This document shows, one piece after another, positions 1-11,289 of a stretch of DNA of 64,000 nucleotides. This stretch comes from Platerodrilus igneus (Eukaryota; Arthropoda; Insecta; Coleoptera; Lycidae), in NCBI GenBank assembly GCA_036346225.1, contig JARFIW010001323.1, positions 806,001 to 870,000 of the forward strand, read 5' to 3'. A program made the translations under genes and the position numbers. A model generated the notes under the pieces. The model saw nothing but the letters and a program-made list of their open reading frames with translations. It searched no databases and was not told where the DNA came from. Positions within the stretch are counted from its first letter, which is position 1, and each line of letters begins with the position of its first letter.

Positions 1-402
1 TATCAAACTGACAAATGTGATTAGTCGATAGAGTTCGAAATAATATTTTACCAGGTTGGCGAGTACGTTTAGGAAAATTTGTTTTCTTCAACATACAATT
101 TCATGTCTGACGTTAATTAAAAACATCTAATTTTCTATTCAAAATAGCCGAAGTTCGAGTAGGATCTGGTTAAAACAAATTGAATGCAGGGAATAATTGA
201 TATTAGTTGCTTCTAAAAGGTATCTACATCCAAATTACTCAAGGTATTTATAATAAACCCTCTATAACTATAACCTACAGTAACCGTAAATTAATGAACA
301 TTTTTTTAAAACCCGTAAGCGTACCCACAGCACATCCCAGATAATAGTTTCAAAAAATTAAAAAGAAGTTTTGTTCTCTGACAACGTTTTCCATCAAAAT
401 AA

Positions 403-403
<1 letters not shown>
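1..403. other. Unassigned AT-rich sequence
   Basis: No coding frame, RNA gene or repeat end is visible here. The stretch runs up to the first TA microsatellite. Confidence 0.5.

Positions 404-449
<46 letters not shown>
404..449. repeat. (TA)n microsatellite
   Basis: About 23 uninterrupted TA dinucleotides. It directly abuts the 3' end of repeat unit A, in the same position as the TA tracts that separate the units of the array at 13.3-26.2 kb. Confidence 0.95.
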
Positions 450-451
<2 letters not shown>

Positions 452-1550
452 CGTGGAGTTCGGGATAACCTTCGAGTCTCACGCTTGGGATGCCATAAAA
501 ATGCAGTGATTAAGCTCTAAAATCGGGATCTACCAATGGGACCGTCATAAAATTATTTTCCTGAAAAAAAGATATTCCAATATCTCTGGAAAGCTCCCCT
601 AAATCAGCATACCACGGCTAGCTCTGCTTTCGGCTTCTTGAAAGATACTTACCCATCCTATGTTTACTCTTTCTCACTTAGACTACCAAATAAAATTACC
701 ACTCAAATAATTCAACGAAACATACAACCTTTTATTCATACAAATCAAAAAATTTACGTCACCAGCTCAATATTTACAAAATCGGATATACCGCTTTATA
801 AAATTTTACAATCTCAACCATTAAATCTTTTTAAATTTCATGACTTTAATTTATTTCAACATTTTTTTATATAAAGTTCAAGTAGATGGGCCTATCTTGA
901 AACCCTAAATTGAAATTTACTCTGGTCTATGGTGAGCTCAGTATAAACCTTGTTACTTTAAATGCATAAATAAATCGCATCTTTGTTTTCAACAACCCTA
1001 AAGACCCGTTTAGTCTCTACATTAAAATTATACGTCATGTATCTATGCCTTCAAATAATAAACTCAAATTGTCTTTTTCATATAACCTTTAAATTAGCTT
1101 TTATGTTCATAAAATACACACCCAATGTGTCAAATCACTCTAGCACAAAATGTTCAAGCAACAAAAGAAACTAATTTTGTTACCTGGAGTAAGCTTTCTG
1201 CACCATCACCTCTTAAGATGCATTCCATCCAACTTCTCTCTGCTATATGTACATCAAACTCATCCAATTCTATGTAGACGCCTTCGATACACCTATTCAT
1301 ATACTTGTCCAAGGATAGTCAGCTTCTGACTATTCCATACAACCAGCACCGACGTTCAGAAAAATAACTAGGCTCGCTTACCTCAGTAACATCTTTTATT
1401 CGTTACTTGAATTTACTTTAGCACCGTTTATAACTTAGCCCTACTCGTGCTTTCAACACCTTTAATTTAAATTAAAACGGACTGCATTTATCACCGATTT
1501 AAAATTTTTACCGTAGATGTTACCATATAGATCTGAAGCGGACCGAAGAA

Positions 1551-1587
1551 GTAAGAGAGCCCCGCTACGTCTTCTAGTGTATTTATA
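1551..1587 (-). promoter_or_regulatory. Core promoter of unit A (TATA + start-site motif)
   Basis: On the minus strand TATAAATA is followed after about 17-22 bp by GGGGCTCTCTTAC. The spacing suits an RNA polymerase II TATA box and initiator. The same pair recurs in units B, C, D and E, which is the main support. Confidence 0.55.
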
Positions 1588-1644
1588 ATCGTTGAAACCT
1601 ACTTCCTGTACCCCATTTCCATCGAAAAGTACCACTGCCGTAAC

Positions 1645-1950
1645 CGTTATAAGAAGAAAACCAAAAGGGCACTACATACCAAAATGTTAATTACGCCCAT
1701 CAATACAATGTACTTAAATATATAAATAATTGTCTTTATGCAATCTGAATATCTCCATCTGTTTTCAAGTTATAAGAGGAAAACCAAAAAAGCACTACAT
1801 ACCAAAATGTTAATTACGCCCACCCATGTAATGTACTTAAATATATAAATAATTGTCTTTATACAATGTGAATATTTCCATCCGTTTTCAAGTTATAAGA
1901 AGAAAACCAAAAGGGCACTATATACTAAAATGTTAATTACGCCCTTCGAT
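1645..1950. repeat. 123-bp tandem repeat, about 2.5 copies
   Basis: The string beginning aagaagaaaaccaaaagg starts again at about 1774 and 1897, a period of 123 bp, with a few substitutions per copy. It lies upstream of the unit A promoter on the transcribed strand. Confidence 0.9.
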
Positions 1951-2332
1951 GCATCGTTCTGACCTAACCTATCAAATTTTCATGCTAAGTAGTAGATATA
2001 TGTAAATATAATCATCTAGCGTCATTTACTAACTATTATTGCAACTATTGTATTTGATACTTACTTTGCGTTGTAAGTGATTGCATTTTGATCAAAAGAT
2101 GAATGAGATGTTTTTTTTGCATACTATATATTAGCGAAATATACACAAAAAAAGCGTAAAGTGGTTTTATTCTCTGTTTAATTTTACAAGTGCGCTAAAA
2201 ATTGTGATCTTAATTGTCTTATCGTATAATAAGTGGTTTAATATAGTTGTTGCTAAAACTAAGGAGTTTTGGGTAAGTTTTGAAAATTAGCTATATAGTG
2301 TAAAACCTTTGCTTAAGATTGCATTTGAAAAG

Positions 2333-2380
2333 CATGCGCACCCCTTCCCATGCGCACCCCTGCCCATGCGCACCCCTGCA
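2333..2380. repeat. 16-bp minisatellite, three copies
   Basis: Three consecutive copies of catgcgcacccctgcc differ by one or two bases. The block is GC-rich against a very AT-rich background. Confidence 0.95.
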
Positions 2381-2475
2381 GCAATTTTTTAACACATTGG
2401 AGGATAGGATTCCACTTATGAGATCAAGACAAATAAGAATTTAATTTGTAAACTATTGCATTAGGTTTAATGGAT

Positions 2476-2528
2476 TAATCTAGTAGATTTATACAAATAT
2501 TACCATTAATTAGCGGAAGAATTTGCAT
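2476..2528. repeat. Direct repeat, first copy
   Basis: About 53 bp starting taatctagtagattta and ending gaagaatttgca recur at 2820-2875 with a few changes. The two copies may be flanks duplicated by an insertion or termini of a small unknown element. Confidence 0.75.
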
Positions 2529-2819
2529 GTGTATTCCTTATAAGAGGAAAGGAAGGATTTTAATGGAATAATCATGAGTATATGTACTATAATAAATAAA
2601 TTTAGGCACATCCCGATAGTTGAGCCTTCTTAGGTTAACACTTAGCTCGCTGTGGTTCTAATCTATCCACAGATTTTAACAATAAAATATGTCTACAGTT
2701 TTTCTTAATTATTATACATTTATGTGGTTTTAATAAGCATTGTATAATAGAAGATGTATTGTAGTAGATCTATGTTATTTAATACTGTTACTAGATGTGC
2801 AAATATTTGCTAATATGGT

Positions 2820-2875
2820 AATAATCTAGTAAATTTATACAAATATTACCACAAATTAGCGGAAGAATTTGCAGA
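2820..2875. repeat. Direct repeat, second copy
   Basis: Partner of 2476-2528. It is followed at once by a scrap of RTE-type LINE 3' end (2877-2925). Confidence 0.75.
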
Positions 2876-2876
2876 T

Positions 2877-2925
2877 CCGAAACAGTTCCTGGACTGAAGA
2901 CCTACTGATGATGATGAAAGAATCA
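2877..2925 (+). mobile_element. RTE-type LINE 3' tail scrap
   Basis: The string cctggactgaagacct followed by a GATGATGATG tail matches the 3' end of the RTE-type LINE copies at 4150 and 37500. Only the last 50 bp or so are present, as in a strongly 5'-truncated insertion. Confidence 0.6.
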
Positions 2926-3640
2926 CTTTTGTATCGGTTATAGAATTGTTGAAAAAAATACCAGATGCTAATGGCACCAACTCTTATTTAATGGTTATGA
3001 ACTATGTACTAGCTACGTTTTTGGATAAGCAGTTAATGATAAGCCAACGGTTGTACTATTTTTGGTATGTAGTGTTGTACTTTCGTATTTGACGATCATG
3101 GATTAAGAAGAATCCTAAATGCAAAGCAGAAAACTTCATTGCAGATAGCTTTTATTCAATAATAATAATGGTCTTTATTGCAAATTTAAATATTTATGCA
3201 TAAAACTAACTAAATGCACATAATTTAATAAAATTGATGCAATTGTTTCGAGAAAAATTTAGATTCTTCATTGTTCTGTCCATGGTTGTACAGTAGTCAG
3301 GGTTGCGAAAAACTTTCTCGATTTACAAAGTCATTGAGCTCGACATATTCTACTATAGTTAATTTTAGTACAATTCAATCGCCATAACATGAACATGCGC
3401 TGGTATGAACGATTCAATAATGTGAACAAGATTATTTTTACATTGTCTACTCTATAATATGAACATTATATACTCTCATAGTATGAACACCTTGTTAGAA
3501 CTTGTTTTATTTGCATTCCCACTAACACTATCCAGTGCTATATATTCAATCAGTGAATTAAAAAATGGGCACATATTGTGTTGAGAGTGAACTTTAGTTT
3601 GGTGCTTGTGTTAATTATGTATTTCACTGAATATGAAACA
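2926..3640. other. Unassigned stretch
   Basis: No coding frame is recognised. Between about 3388 and 3490 the words atgaacatg, tatgaacga, tgtgaacaa and tatgaacac recur loosely, which may belong to the 5' region of the pogo/Tigger relic that follows. Confidence 0.35.
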
Positions 3641-3654
3641 TTAAAAACTTTAAA

Positions 3655-3775
3655 ATGGCCAAAGTGAAAAAAATCAAAGTGCTTCTCTTTCTGAAAAAGC
3701 AAAAATCATAGAAGACGTTAAAAAAGGTTTTAGTGTTACGACTTACTAAATATATGATACAGCTAAATTTAGTTT
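3655..3775 (+). pseudogene. pogo/Tigger transposase N-terminal HTH scrap
   Basis: One frame from about 3679 reads LSEKAKIIEDVKKGFSV and then, past a stop, YDTAKFSF. This is the pattern of the first helix-turn-helix of CENP-B-like pogo/Tigger transposases (SLSEK..II....G.S....A..Y...KST). A methionine in another frame at 3654 suggests a frameshift just after the start. Only about 35 residues survive. The RTE-type LINE fragment begins right after it, so that insertion probably cut the gene. It is a different copy from the Tigger element at 53.1-54.5 kb. Confidence 0.55.
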
Positions 3776-3789
3776 TTCCAATGAAAAAC

Positions 3790-4168
3790 AGAACAGTACA
3801 AGAAGCGGACAGGAAAAAGCATTTGAAATATGATGCTACAGGCGTATGGTGAAGATATCATGGACAGGCAAGCTTAAGAACAAATGGGTACTAAAAATGG
3901 TCGGGAAGAAAGAAATATGTGGAAGACAGCAAAAAATAGCAGAGATGTGATGATAGAACACGTACTAAGGCATTAGGAAATAGTGCGTAATATATTAGAA
4001 GCAGAGAAAGGAAAAAAGGGAGATAGATATACTCCTAGATTAGACTACTACATGCAGGTAGTAAAGAATGCAGGCTGGGAGAATTTCAGACAAATGTGTA
4101 GGTTAGCTCAGAATAGGAAGCAATGGAGGTACACTTTCAACCAGTTCCAGTACTAAAAACCTAATGAT
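3790..4168 (+). mobile_element. RTE-type LINE, 5'-truncated 3' fragment
   Basis: The nucleotide sequence runs parallel to the end of the RTE-type LINE at 35820-36180: the words for ..CYRR.....SWT.K.., then HV.RH, then the basic stretch and the ..QNR.QWRY.. end, closed by the tail acctaatgatgatg. Several frameshifts and a stop make it noncoding. The copy covers only the C-terminus of the reverse transcriptase ORF and the 3' UTR, which is the usual result of incomplete target-primed reverse transcription. Confidence 0.85.
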
Positions 4169-4364
4169 GATGTACTACTTTACAGCGTTGTTCTGGTCCT
4201 TCGAAGATTTCCAATATATTTTCACACAGTTTCATTTTTTGTAGCTGTGCTTGACTTTTCTCGAGGAAGCCATTGTTGGATAATATAAAACAAAGCGATT
4301 AACAGGAAATATCAAGAGATTACATACCTCGACCTTCTGCTGTTGGTGTGCCACAATATAAATA

Positions 4365-5650
4365 ATGAGTAATGAGGAGTATAAGGCTTTCAGGCAAAGC
4401 TCTTTGACTGTGAGAACACCTCCTTCAATTAGAAAAGAACCAGAAGTAGAACAACCAATGGAAGAGTAAGAAACAGAACTAGACTCTGGTACAGATTATA
4501 TTGTAAATACACAAGACCATACAAAAACTATACAAAACAAGAAAAAGCAACAACAGAATGAAAGTATGAAAGAAAAATTAAAAAATACCCAACTAAGTAC
4601 AATACAGATAGTACAAAACCAATACTTTGATCTAATGACCTACTTAGAGAAAAGATTAGATCCAAATCAAAAAATGGCCAAAGCAAAAAAAGAAACACTA
4701 AGAAAAAAAATAACGACTTGGGCACTTACGCAAGCACAACTCTTTGGAGAATATAACCTGGTGAAACAGGAAAACGAAAGATTAAAAAACAACTGGTAAA
4801 ACAAAAAGATAACAACATACAAACATTAGGTGCAAAACCAGACATACACAGACATAACCAGGATAAATCCAAAACCAAAAGAAAGACTCTATAGAAAACA
4901 TCAGTGCCAAAAAACCTAGTACGGTCTTCATAGCATTGAAGACCAGAGAAAACGAAAAGATAGTACAGGGAAAATTTACAGCTATAATCAAACCGAAAAT
5001 ATCTAAGATCAAACTCAAAAACATAAGGACTAACAAAGTACTCATAGTAGAGACAGAAAGCGAAATTTATGCAAACAAGCTTTTAACAAACGAAACGTTA
5101 AAAGAAACCTTAAAATGTGAAGCGCCAAAAAAGAGAAAATCATTAATAATAATATATGATGTACCAACATATATAAAAGAAAATGACGTTAAAGAAATGA
5201 TATATTGCCAGAATTTAGAGGAAGACATGACGCAAATTTTAACAATAGATTTAAAACAGGACCAAAGCATAAGACTACAGTACACTATGTAGCGGAAGTA
5301 AACGCACAGGTAAGGAAAAACATATTAAAACGAGATAAAATATACCTAGAATACAAAGCAGTAACGGCAAAAGATTACTTGGTAGTATCAAGATGCATGA
5401 GATGCAAAGATCTTGGATAAATGTCCAAGCATTGCCAACACACAAAAGAAATATGTGCCCATTGTGGCACTAAAACAGAAAAAGATTCTGATCATACAAA
5501 ACTAACTCTCCAGATAAAAATAAACCTTCCTTCTGTATACCATGCAAGAAGAAAGGAAAAAAATGTAGTGGGGAAACTAAAACATGTCCAACTTATAAAA
5601 CTCTTATGGAAAGACTTATATACAAAACAGATTATGGAATATAAATAAAT
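4365..5650 (+). pseudogene. LINE ORF1 (gag-like, zinc-knuckle) relic
   Basis: The frame opens at ATG 4365 with MSNEEYKAFR, meets an in-frame TAA after MEE, then runs open from 4566 to 4797 through a lysine-rich, coiled-coil-like segment (to ENERLKNNW). After a frameshift the part at 4936-5290 holds the conserved gag core (IKPKISKIK...; LIIIYDVP). A further shift gives the CCHC knuckle region near 5390-5500 (CMRCKDLGH then CAHCG). Such ORF1 proteins bind the element's RNA and form the particle used in retrotransposition. At least two frameshifts and one nonsense codon inactivate it. Confidence 0.7.
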
Positions 5651-6509
5651 CAAAAATAGCACAGAAATCAAACACAGAGTAGAAAAAGAAACACAGAGTA
5701 GAAAAAGAAACGCAGACAGAAACAGGACAGAGAAATAAAAGCAAAACATCAGCCCAAAAGGCGAGAGATGAAAAACGAGTACAAGAGCACAAAATAAAGA
5801 TAAACATAGAAAATACAGAACACATCGACAACTCAACTCAAACAACAAACATCAAATCACACAACCAAGATAACTCTACTCAAACAACAAAGAATATACA
5901 AAAACACAACCAAGAACCAAAAAAGGGTTGCATTTCAAGACTGAAGCCGTTTGAAATCAAAGACTTAAGATACTAACTCAACAATTCACCGAAACAATAA
6001 TCAACACAAAATAAAAGAAGAAATAACACAACCAGCAAAAAAGTAGATTATATCAACGAAGCATACAGTGAAGACAAAACAAGTAAAAAAGACAATAAAA
6101 CATCACACAACCTGACAAACATAAAGAGTGATAAAATACGAACACTCTGTGACCAAATCGAAAATACAAATTTTGACCAAATCGAAAATACAATGGGATT
6201 AACAAGATTAGAAGAACTAGAACTGCTAACAATGGTGTTAAGAAAAGTTATAAGATATAAACACCCAAATGGAAAGAAAATCACCTTTTCAGTCGCAGAA
6301 ACCGTTGATCGGATTGACCTACAATGAAACGGAATGCCAACATGTCCAGAACAACTAAACACATTATTAAAAGACATACATAAAAGACGGGAGGAAACAA
6401 TGGACTTAGATGAAATTTATAAAGACTTTGTACGAGCCTGCGGACGCAATGCCATAGACCATACTAAAAAATGGCCAGCATGTAACTACCACGCAAGAAA
6501 TCCAGATGG

Positions 6510-8470
6510 TTAATGTAGAAAAAGTTAATATATTAAAAATAGGACAAAGTAACGGAAATAAAAACAAACCGGTAGTCCACGAGCTACTGAAGTAGCTGAT
6601 AAACTACAGATAGATATACTTGCAATACAAAAACCATATAACCACAAGGGGAAATATCCGAGATGGGCAATAACATCAAAAGTACTATCAACTGGGGAAG
6701 TACCCCAGGCCGCAATCGTAATACTAAACAAAGAAATAACAACTACAATATTAACACTACTTTGTAACAACTACTGCGTAACTATATAACTAAACCATGC
6801 ACAATATTGCCAATTTTCCATATCACTAGAACCGTTTATCGATTTAATCGAAAATATACTAGACACTTATAGTGGATATACTAATAATAATGGATACCAA
6901 TGCTAAATCCAAATTTTGACTTAGTAGGACAGTAGATAATACAGGATAGCTACTAGAACAGCAAATATATGAAAAACAGCTACATATACATAACAAACCA
7001 AACAATCCTACGACATTCAGTGATAGAGCAGGGGCACATTCGAATATAGACATTACCATAACAAATCAAAAAGTTCTTACAGACATAAACAACTGGAAAG
7101 TACTAGATACTGAAACCCTAAGTGATTATAACTTATCAGTTTTTGACATAAACAAGGAAGAGAGAAATTTCGGAGAAGAAGAAATTACACAATCACCCAG
7201 ATGGAATTTGACAAAAGCAAACTGAGAAAAGTTAAACGAGGAATTTAAAATGCCCGACACTTCAAAAACAAATATTAATAACTACGAGAACCAATTAACC
7301 AAAGCAATCCAAATGACAACAAGGAAAGCAATACCAAAAATGATCCACAATAAAAAAATCAGGAAAATCAATATTATCAGCGGAACTGAATACAATCAAA
7401 CACCAGGTATAAAGATTAAGAAAACATTACCAGAGATCAATAACACACGAAGAGAGACAAATAAGGTTGAAAATATACAGAGAAAAAAAAGAATATAAAC
7501 AGAAGATAACCGAGTTAAAACAAAAAAGTTGGCCTTACAAGGTGGTAAGACAAAAACTAAGACCACCACCAATATATATGACTTTGAGCACAAATGCTAA
7601 AAAAACAAAAACATAGAAAGAAACAGCAAACAAACTATTACAGGAATTATTGCCAGATGATCGAAGAATAGGAGAAACACCGGCACAATTAAGCAAGCGT
7701 CAACTAAATGATAAGAAGATATACAACCCAATATGAAGCCCAGGAATTTACGGAATTGAAAGTAGAACAAGCTATGAAAGCCAGCAAAAGAGGGAGGGCA
7801 CCGGGACCAGATGGCATAAACCCAGAAATAATTCAAACCCTAACAGGAACGCTAACACAAATACTAACAGAATTCTTCAACAAATGCGTAAAACAACATA
7901 AATTCCCAAATAGATGGGAAAGGGCAGAAGCGATAATATTCGAAAAAAAGGTAAAGAACCTACATCAACAGATGCATATCGACCGATCTGCTTACTGAAC
8001 AATGTAAGCAAGATACTAGAAAGGGTAATATGCAATAGACGTGTAGAACAACATGAAAAGATAGGGATGAATCCAAAAAACGAATGTGGATTAAAGTAGG
8101 GCAGAACGCAGACGCACGTATGGAATACTACCAGATATACAGGAGCGACTAAATATCAAGCACTTCAACCCCTCGACAGGACTATTACATTACTTAACTG
8201 GGCACGGTCCTTATCTCACATATAGGGCCACACGCAACATCACAGACGACGACACATGTGACTGTGGAGAAATATGCACACCAGAACATATACTACTAAA
8301 ATGTGCACATATACCGGACGTAGAACAACATAGAAACGAATTAGAAAACTTAAACACGTATGACATAATCAGAAACAAAGACAAATACTATCACTTAAAC
8401 ACACTCGTACACAAGGTAACCGCACTTTTCCAGTACATTGCAACACTAAGACTAGGACTCGGAAACTGAA
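6510..8470 (+). pseudogene. LINE ORF2 (endonuclease-reverse transcriptase) relic
   Basis: The APE-type endonuclease start is seen near 6515-6630 (ILKIGQSN; IDILAIQKPY). The fingers of the reverse transcriptase are at about 7730-7990 (AMKASKRGRAPGPDGINPE; FPNRWERAEAIIF), with YRPICLLN in the next frame near 7975. The palm with the catalytic FADD box is absent: after about 8095 the sequence jumps to the C-terminal part at 8130-8470, where TCDCGE, PEHILLKC and a histidine form the zinc-like motif. This implies an internal deletion of more than 1 kb. Stops and frameshifts are scattered throughout. Confidence 0.7.
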
Positions 8471-8636
8471 AAACATTGCGAAACAACCTTATAGAAGACA
8501 AACCAAGATTAAAACATCAATCAAAACTCAAAACAATGTAAAAACAAAAATGTAACTAAAACAAACATAGTAACCAAGCCAATATGTAATAAAAATAAGA
8601 AGTAGAATTATAACCAATAGGGATCATGTAAACAGT

Positions 8637-9100
8637 AGGGCCTGCACCCGAAACCTCAGTTTCCGGCTGCTGATGGCTGAGATCGGCTGCAGTAGAATAG
8701 GCAGACCATCCCCTCCTCTGATTTCTGGCTACCGATGGTCGAGGAGGAAATGGAAAGCAAACGTAGTGTAGGAACTAACAACGTAAGATAGGAATAAAAT
8801 AAATTGGGTTAGAAGTAAGACACTCAGATGTTAGGGTCTGCACCCGTAATCTCAGTTTCCGGCTGTCGATGGCTGAGAGCGGGTGTAGTAGTTTTAGGTT
8901 GACCACTTCCTCCTCAGATTTCCGGCTGCCGATGGTCGAGGGGGAAGTGGAAAGCAAACCGTAGAATAAGAAACGTAATTTTAGAGAAAACATAACTATT
9001 GCGATAGGCAAACACGGGGAAAGGGTACTAACATTAATTTAAGGTTTAGGATAGGGCTGACGCTTCAGCAACCGACTTCCGGATATCGATAGTCGGAACC
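8637..9100 (+). repeat. Repeated stem-loops in LINE 3' UTR
   Basis: A block of about 195-215 bp recurs three times, starting near 8637, 8833 and 9050, the last copy diverged. Each of the first two blocks has two hairpins sharing the core TTCCGGCTG.CGATGG: 8655-8681 and 8851-8877 (CTCAG/CTGAG), and 8706-8753 and 8903-8950 (stems up to 13 bp). The third block keeps one, 9072-9096 (CCGACT/AGTCGG). Outer stems change in a compensating way between copies. This suggests that the folded RNA was selected, for example for recognition by the element's own reverse transcriptase. Confidence 0.75.
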
Positions 9101-9384
9101 TGGATTGGAAAGCAATAGCGTGTAAGTACTAACAACTTTAGGTGATTAGGTAGTTTTACTCTAACGTTTAATAGGTTAGGATAATAAATAAGTAAACAAT
9201 AAGTAATAGCGCATAAAACATAATGTTATGTAAATACGATCTCTTGTAGTAGTCTAGGTAACAGATTTGTAAGAAGTTAGGATTAATGAAAAAATAAATG
9301 AAATGTTGGTATGCCACGTTGTGTTATACAATATACGAGACTTTGAGAAGTCACTATTGACGAGACGTGCTCTCGCTTCCTTAC

Positions 9385-9490
9385 ATTTAATTTTCCAACG
9401 CTCCAACTGAAGGTACTACATTAGTCAGGAAGCGAGTGGTTTTTTATTTGGAAAGTTTGGATTTTGTCAAACCCTTTGTTACAGGCGGAA
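9385..9490 (-). mobile_element. SINE tail fragment
   Basis: The words ttttccaacgctccaactgaaggtac, attagtcaggaa and attttgtcaaaccct match the far (3') part of the SINE at 48905-49165 and the fragment at 55622-55745. The tRNA-like head is missing. Confidence 0.6.
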
Positions 9491-11070
9491 AAGCTACTAA
9501 GTATATATTTTTTTATTAAAATTATAAAATGGGAGCAGCCTGTAAAACAAAAACTAAAGGGGGTCAATGGCACTAACTAGCGGAAGGTTGTGGATCGTTT
9601 AGAGGGTTAAAATTTTGCGGAAAGGGCTAAATTAATATATATTATACAACAAAAAAATTTGGCCCTTACTTTTTATAAATATTGTGGCTAATGACAATTA
9701 CCAAGGGCGCCAGACAGGTCGAGAATGTTCAAATGTTTATGCAAAATTTTGAGAGACTTGTCATCCCAAGGAGGACAATTGTTTCTTTTAACCAATTCTT
9801 ACCTTTTTGACTACTTATGCAAATTCCATGATCAAAAATAAAAAAACTATTGACTTAATCAACGGCAAACAAAAACTATTTAATCCATAGAGCAATAAAC
9901 GCGAACCTCTTACATTAAGAAATTCATCGATTTTAATTTAGAACTTTGATTGAATGGAATTCTGATAATTTTATGTACATAAATAATTCCCAAATACTTT
10001 ATATAGAAGAAAACTTATCTTATAAATTTTACACTAAATTAATCCTACAGTTTATGGCCAAAACGTCCTAACAAATAAATGAACTAAAAATTCGTCATGC
10101 TAGCTTAACTATAAAAACTTACTAAAAATTGTCAATTGTTTGATGGCTTGCCTTCCAACCCAAAACAGTTCTTAAATTGGGGGAGAGAATCTCGCTTGTT
10201 GCTCTTGTTCTTCGCAATTATTAAATTATTCAATGGCACACGAACCCGGCAGGATCTTGTTGAGCTTAACTTAACTTGTGCATCACACGCATACAAGCTT
10301 TTTATTATATACTTTAATATCACATATAAATCCGCGAACACACGGGCATCAACCCTCGCGAACTGGATGAGCTACTCCTTTCCATTTTTACTAACGTGAT
10401 ACTAAGTTCGATATCATATTTGTGATGCCGGAGAACGCTACCAGCGAACTTCTCTGGCTACGTTTCTTTCTACCTTTTGACAACGGACAACTCCATTGGA
10501 ATCTCCGTTTTTTGATTAAAGCCTTAAGTTATATATTAATCCTACTCTAAATCATTATTTTACGTCATATTTCTGTTATCCAATGACTATTAACAGAACC
10601 TCCCAAAAATAAGATTTTAGAAACCAAATCCAGCCCCTTTCAAAATGAGCACCACGGATAGCAATTATTTTTCTAATGGTTTAAATATGTTGTACATTGT
10701 TGGAATTTTAAGTACTAAAATTGTTGATCATATCTATTGGCGACAGTTGTCTGCCATTGACAAAAGACCGCTTAACCCAACTTGATCCGAAATGGATTTT
10801 AATACCATGGACATAAGTTTTAAAAGGGTATTGTATTGGATTTGCAAGGTAGGACCATTAAATTATGATGACAGCCGCTGAAATTTATAATATTTAAGGG
10901 TAAAGCTATTTCTAAACCTGGTCTTTATTATAAGGGATGCTTATTAAAATATAAGAGTAATTTATCATGGAATTCTGCCTATAAGTTATACAAGTTAATG
11001 AAATTTAATTCATTAATTAATTTGTTTATACGTTAACTTTTCAAAATAATGTTACACCTTACTATTCAAA
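9491..11070. other. Unassigned AT-rich stretch
   Basis: No family is recognised. Two overlapping frames on opposite strands (10132-10341 and 10136-10399) are more likely chance than genes. The surrounding block of about 10130-10520 is less AT-rich than its flanks and may be part of an unknown element. Confidence 0.4.
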
Positions 11071-11074
11071 GCAA

Positions 11075-11275
11075 GGTAGGAAGCTTTAACGTGCATTATA
11101 ACACTCACACGTGGAACCTACATTCTATCCCTCATTTGAACCAGGGCGTATTTTTGTGAAAAATGCTCGCCTAACATTTTTCAAGCGGTCCGTGTCGGGA
11201 TTCAAACTTACGACCTTGGGCTTAGTAGTCACAAGCAAACTTACTAAGCCATGGAGCCGCTCCGTGCGCTCGCTC
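11075..11275 (-). mobile_element. tRNA-derived SINE
   Basis: On the minus strand a tRNA-like head carries an A-box-like TGGCTTAGTAAG (11240-11251) and a B-box-like GTTTGAATCCC (11198-11208), spaced as in RNA polymerase III internal promoters. A body containing GAAAAATGTTAGGCGAGCATT and a GGTTCCACGTG-like segment follows, shared with the copy at 48905-49165. The far 3' part of the family is absent here. SINEs encode no protein and depend on a LINE for mobility. Confidence 0.65.
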
Positions 11276-11289
11276 CTCGTGTTATCAGT

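Larger units (their letters stand above)
450..2300 (-). repeat. Noncoding repeat unit A, promoter-bearing family
   Basis: This is an isolated, diverged relative of the array units at 13.3-26.2 kb, read on the minus strand. Shared landmarks in the same order are a TATAAATA box (1580-1587), a GGGGCTCTCTTAC start-site motif (1551-1563), a CAGGTAA splice-donor heptamer (1180-1186), a block around 885-960 with a conserved GTGAGCTCA-like core, a ccacggctagct block near 613-630, and a 3' end beside (TA)n. The short frames at 638-874 and 983-1174 lie in poorly conserved parts and are not credible genes. The upstream limit is not marked by a TA tract and is approximate. The unit could be a degraded transposon or a noncoding transcript unit. 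Confidence 0.6.
4330..9330 (+). mobile_element. Degenerate R1-type (I/R1-group) LINE
   Basis: A non-LTR retrotransposon with ORF1 (gag-like, CCHC knuckles), ORF2 (endonuclease, reverse transcriptase, C-terminal HHCC-like zinc motif) and a long structured 3' UTR. Domain order and C-terminal motif fit the R1/LOA side of the non-LTR tree rather than the RTE type found elsewhere in the window. The catalytic palm of the reverse transcriptase is deleted and both ORFs have many stops, so this copy is dead. Both ends are approximate: the 5' end is set just before the ORF1 start and the 3' end after the last repeated 3' UTR block. Confidence 0.7.

Noticed and set aside
10132..10399. Overlapping frames of 69 and 87 codons on both strands
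   Set aside because: Neither shows a recognised motif, and two strands open over the same bases suggests chance in a patch with few stop words.
11190..11262. Functional tRNA gene on the minus strand
   Set aside because: A- and B-box-like words are present, but the acceptor stem does not close and the body continues as in the SINE copies.
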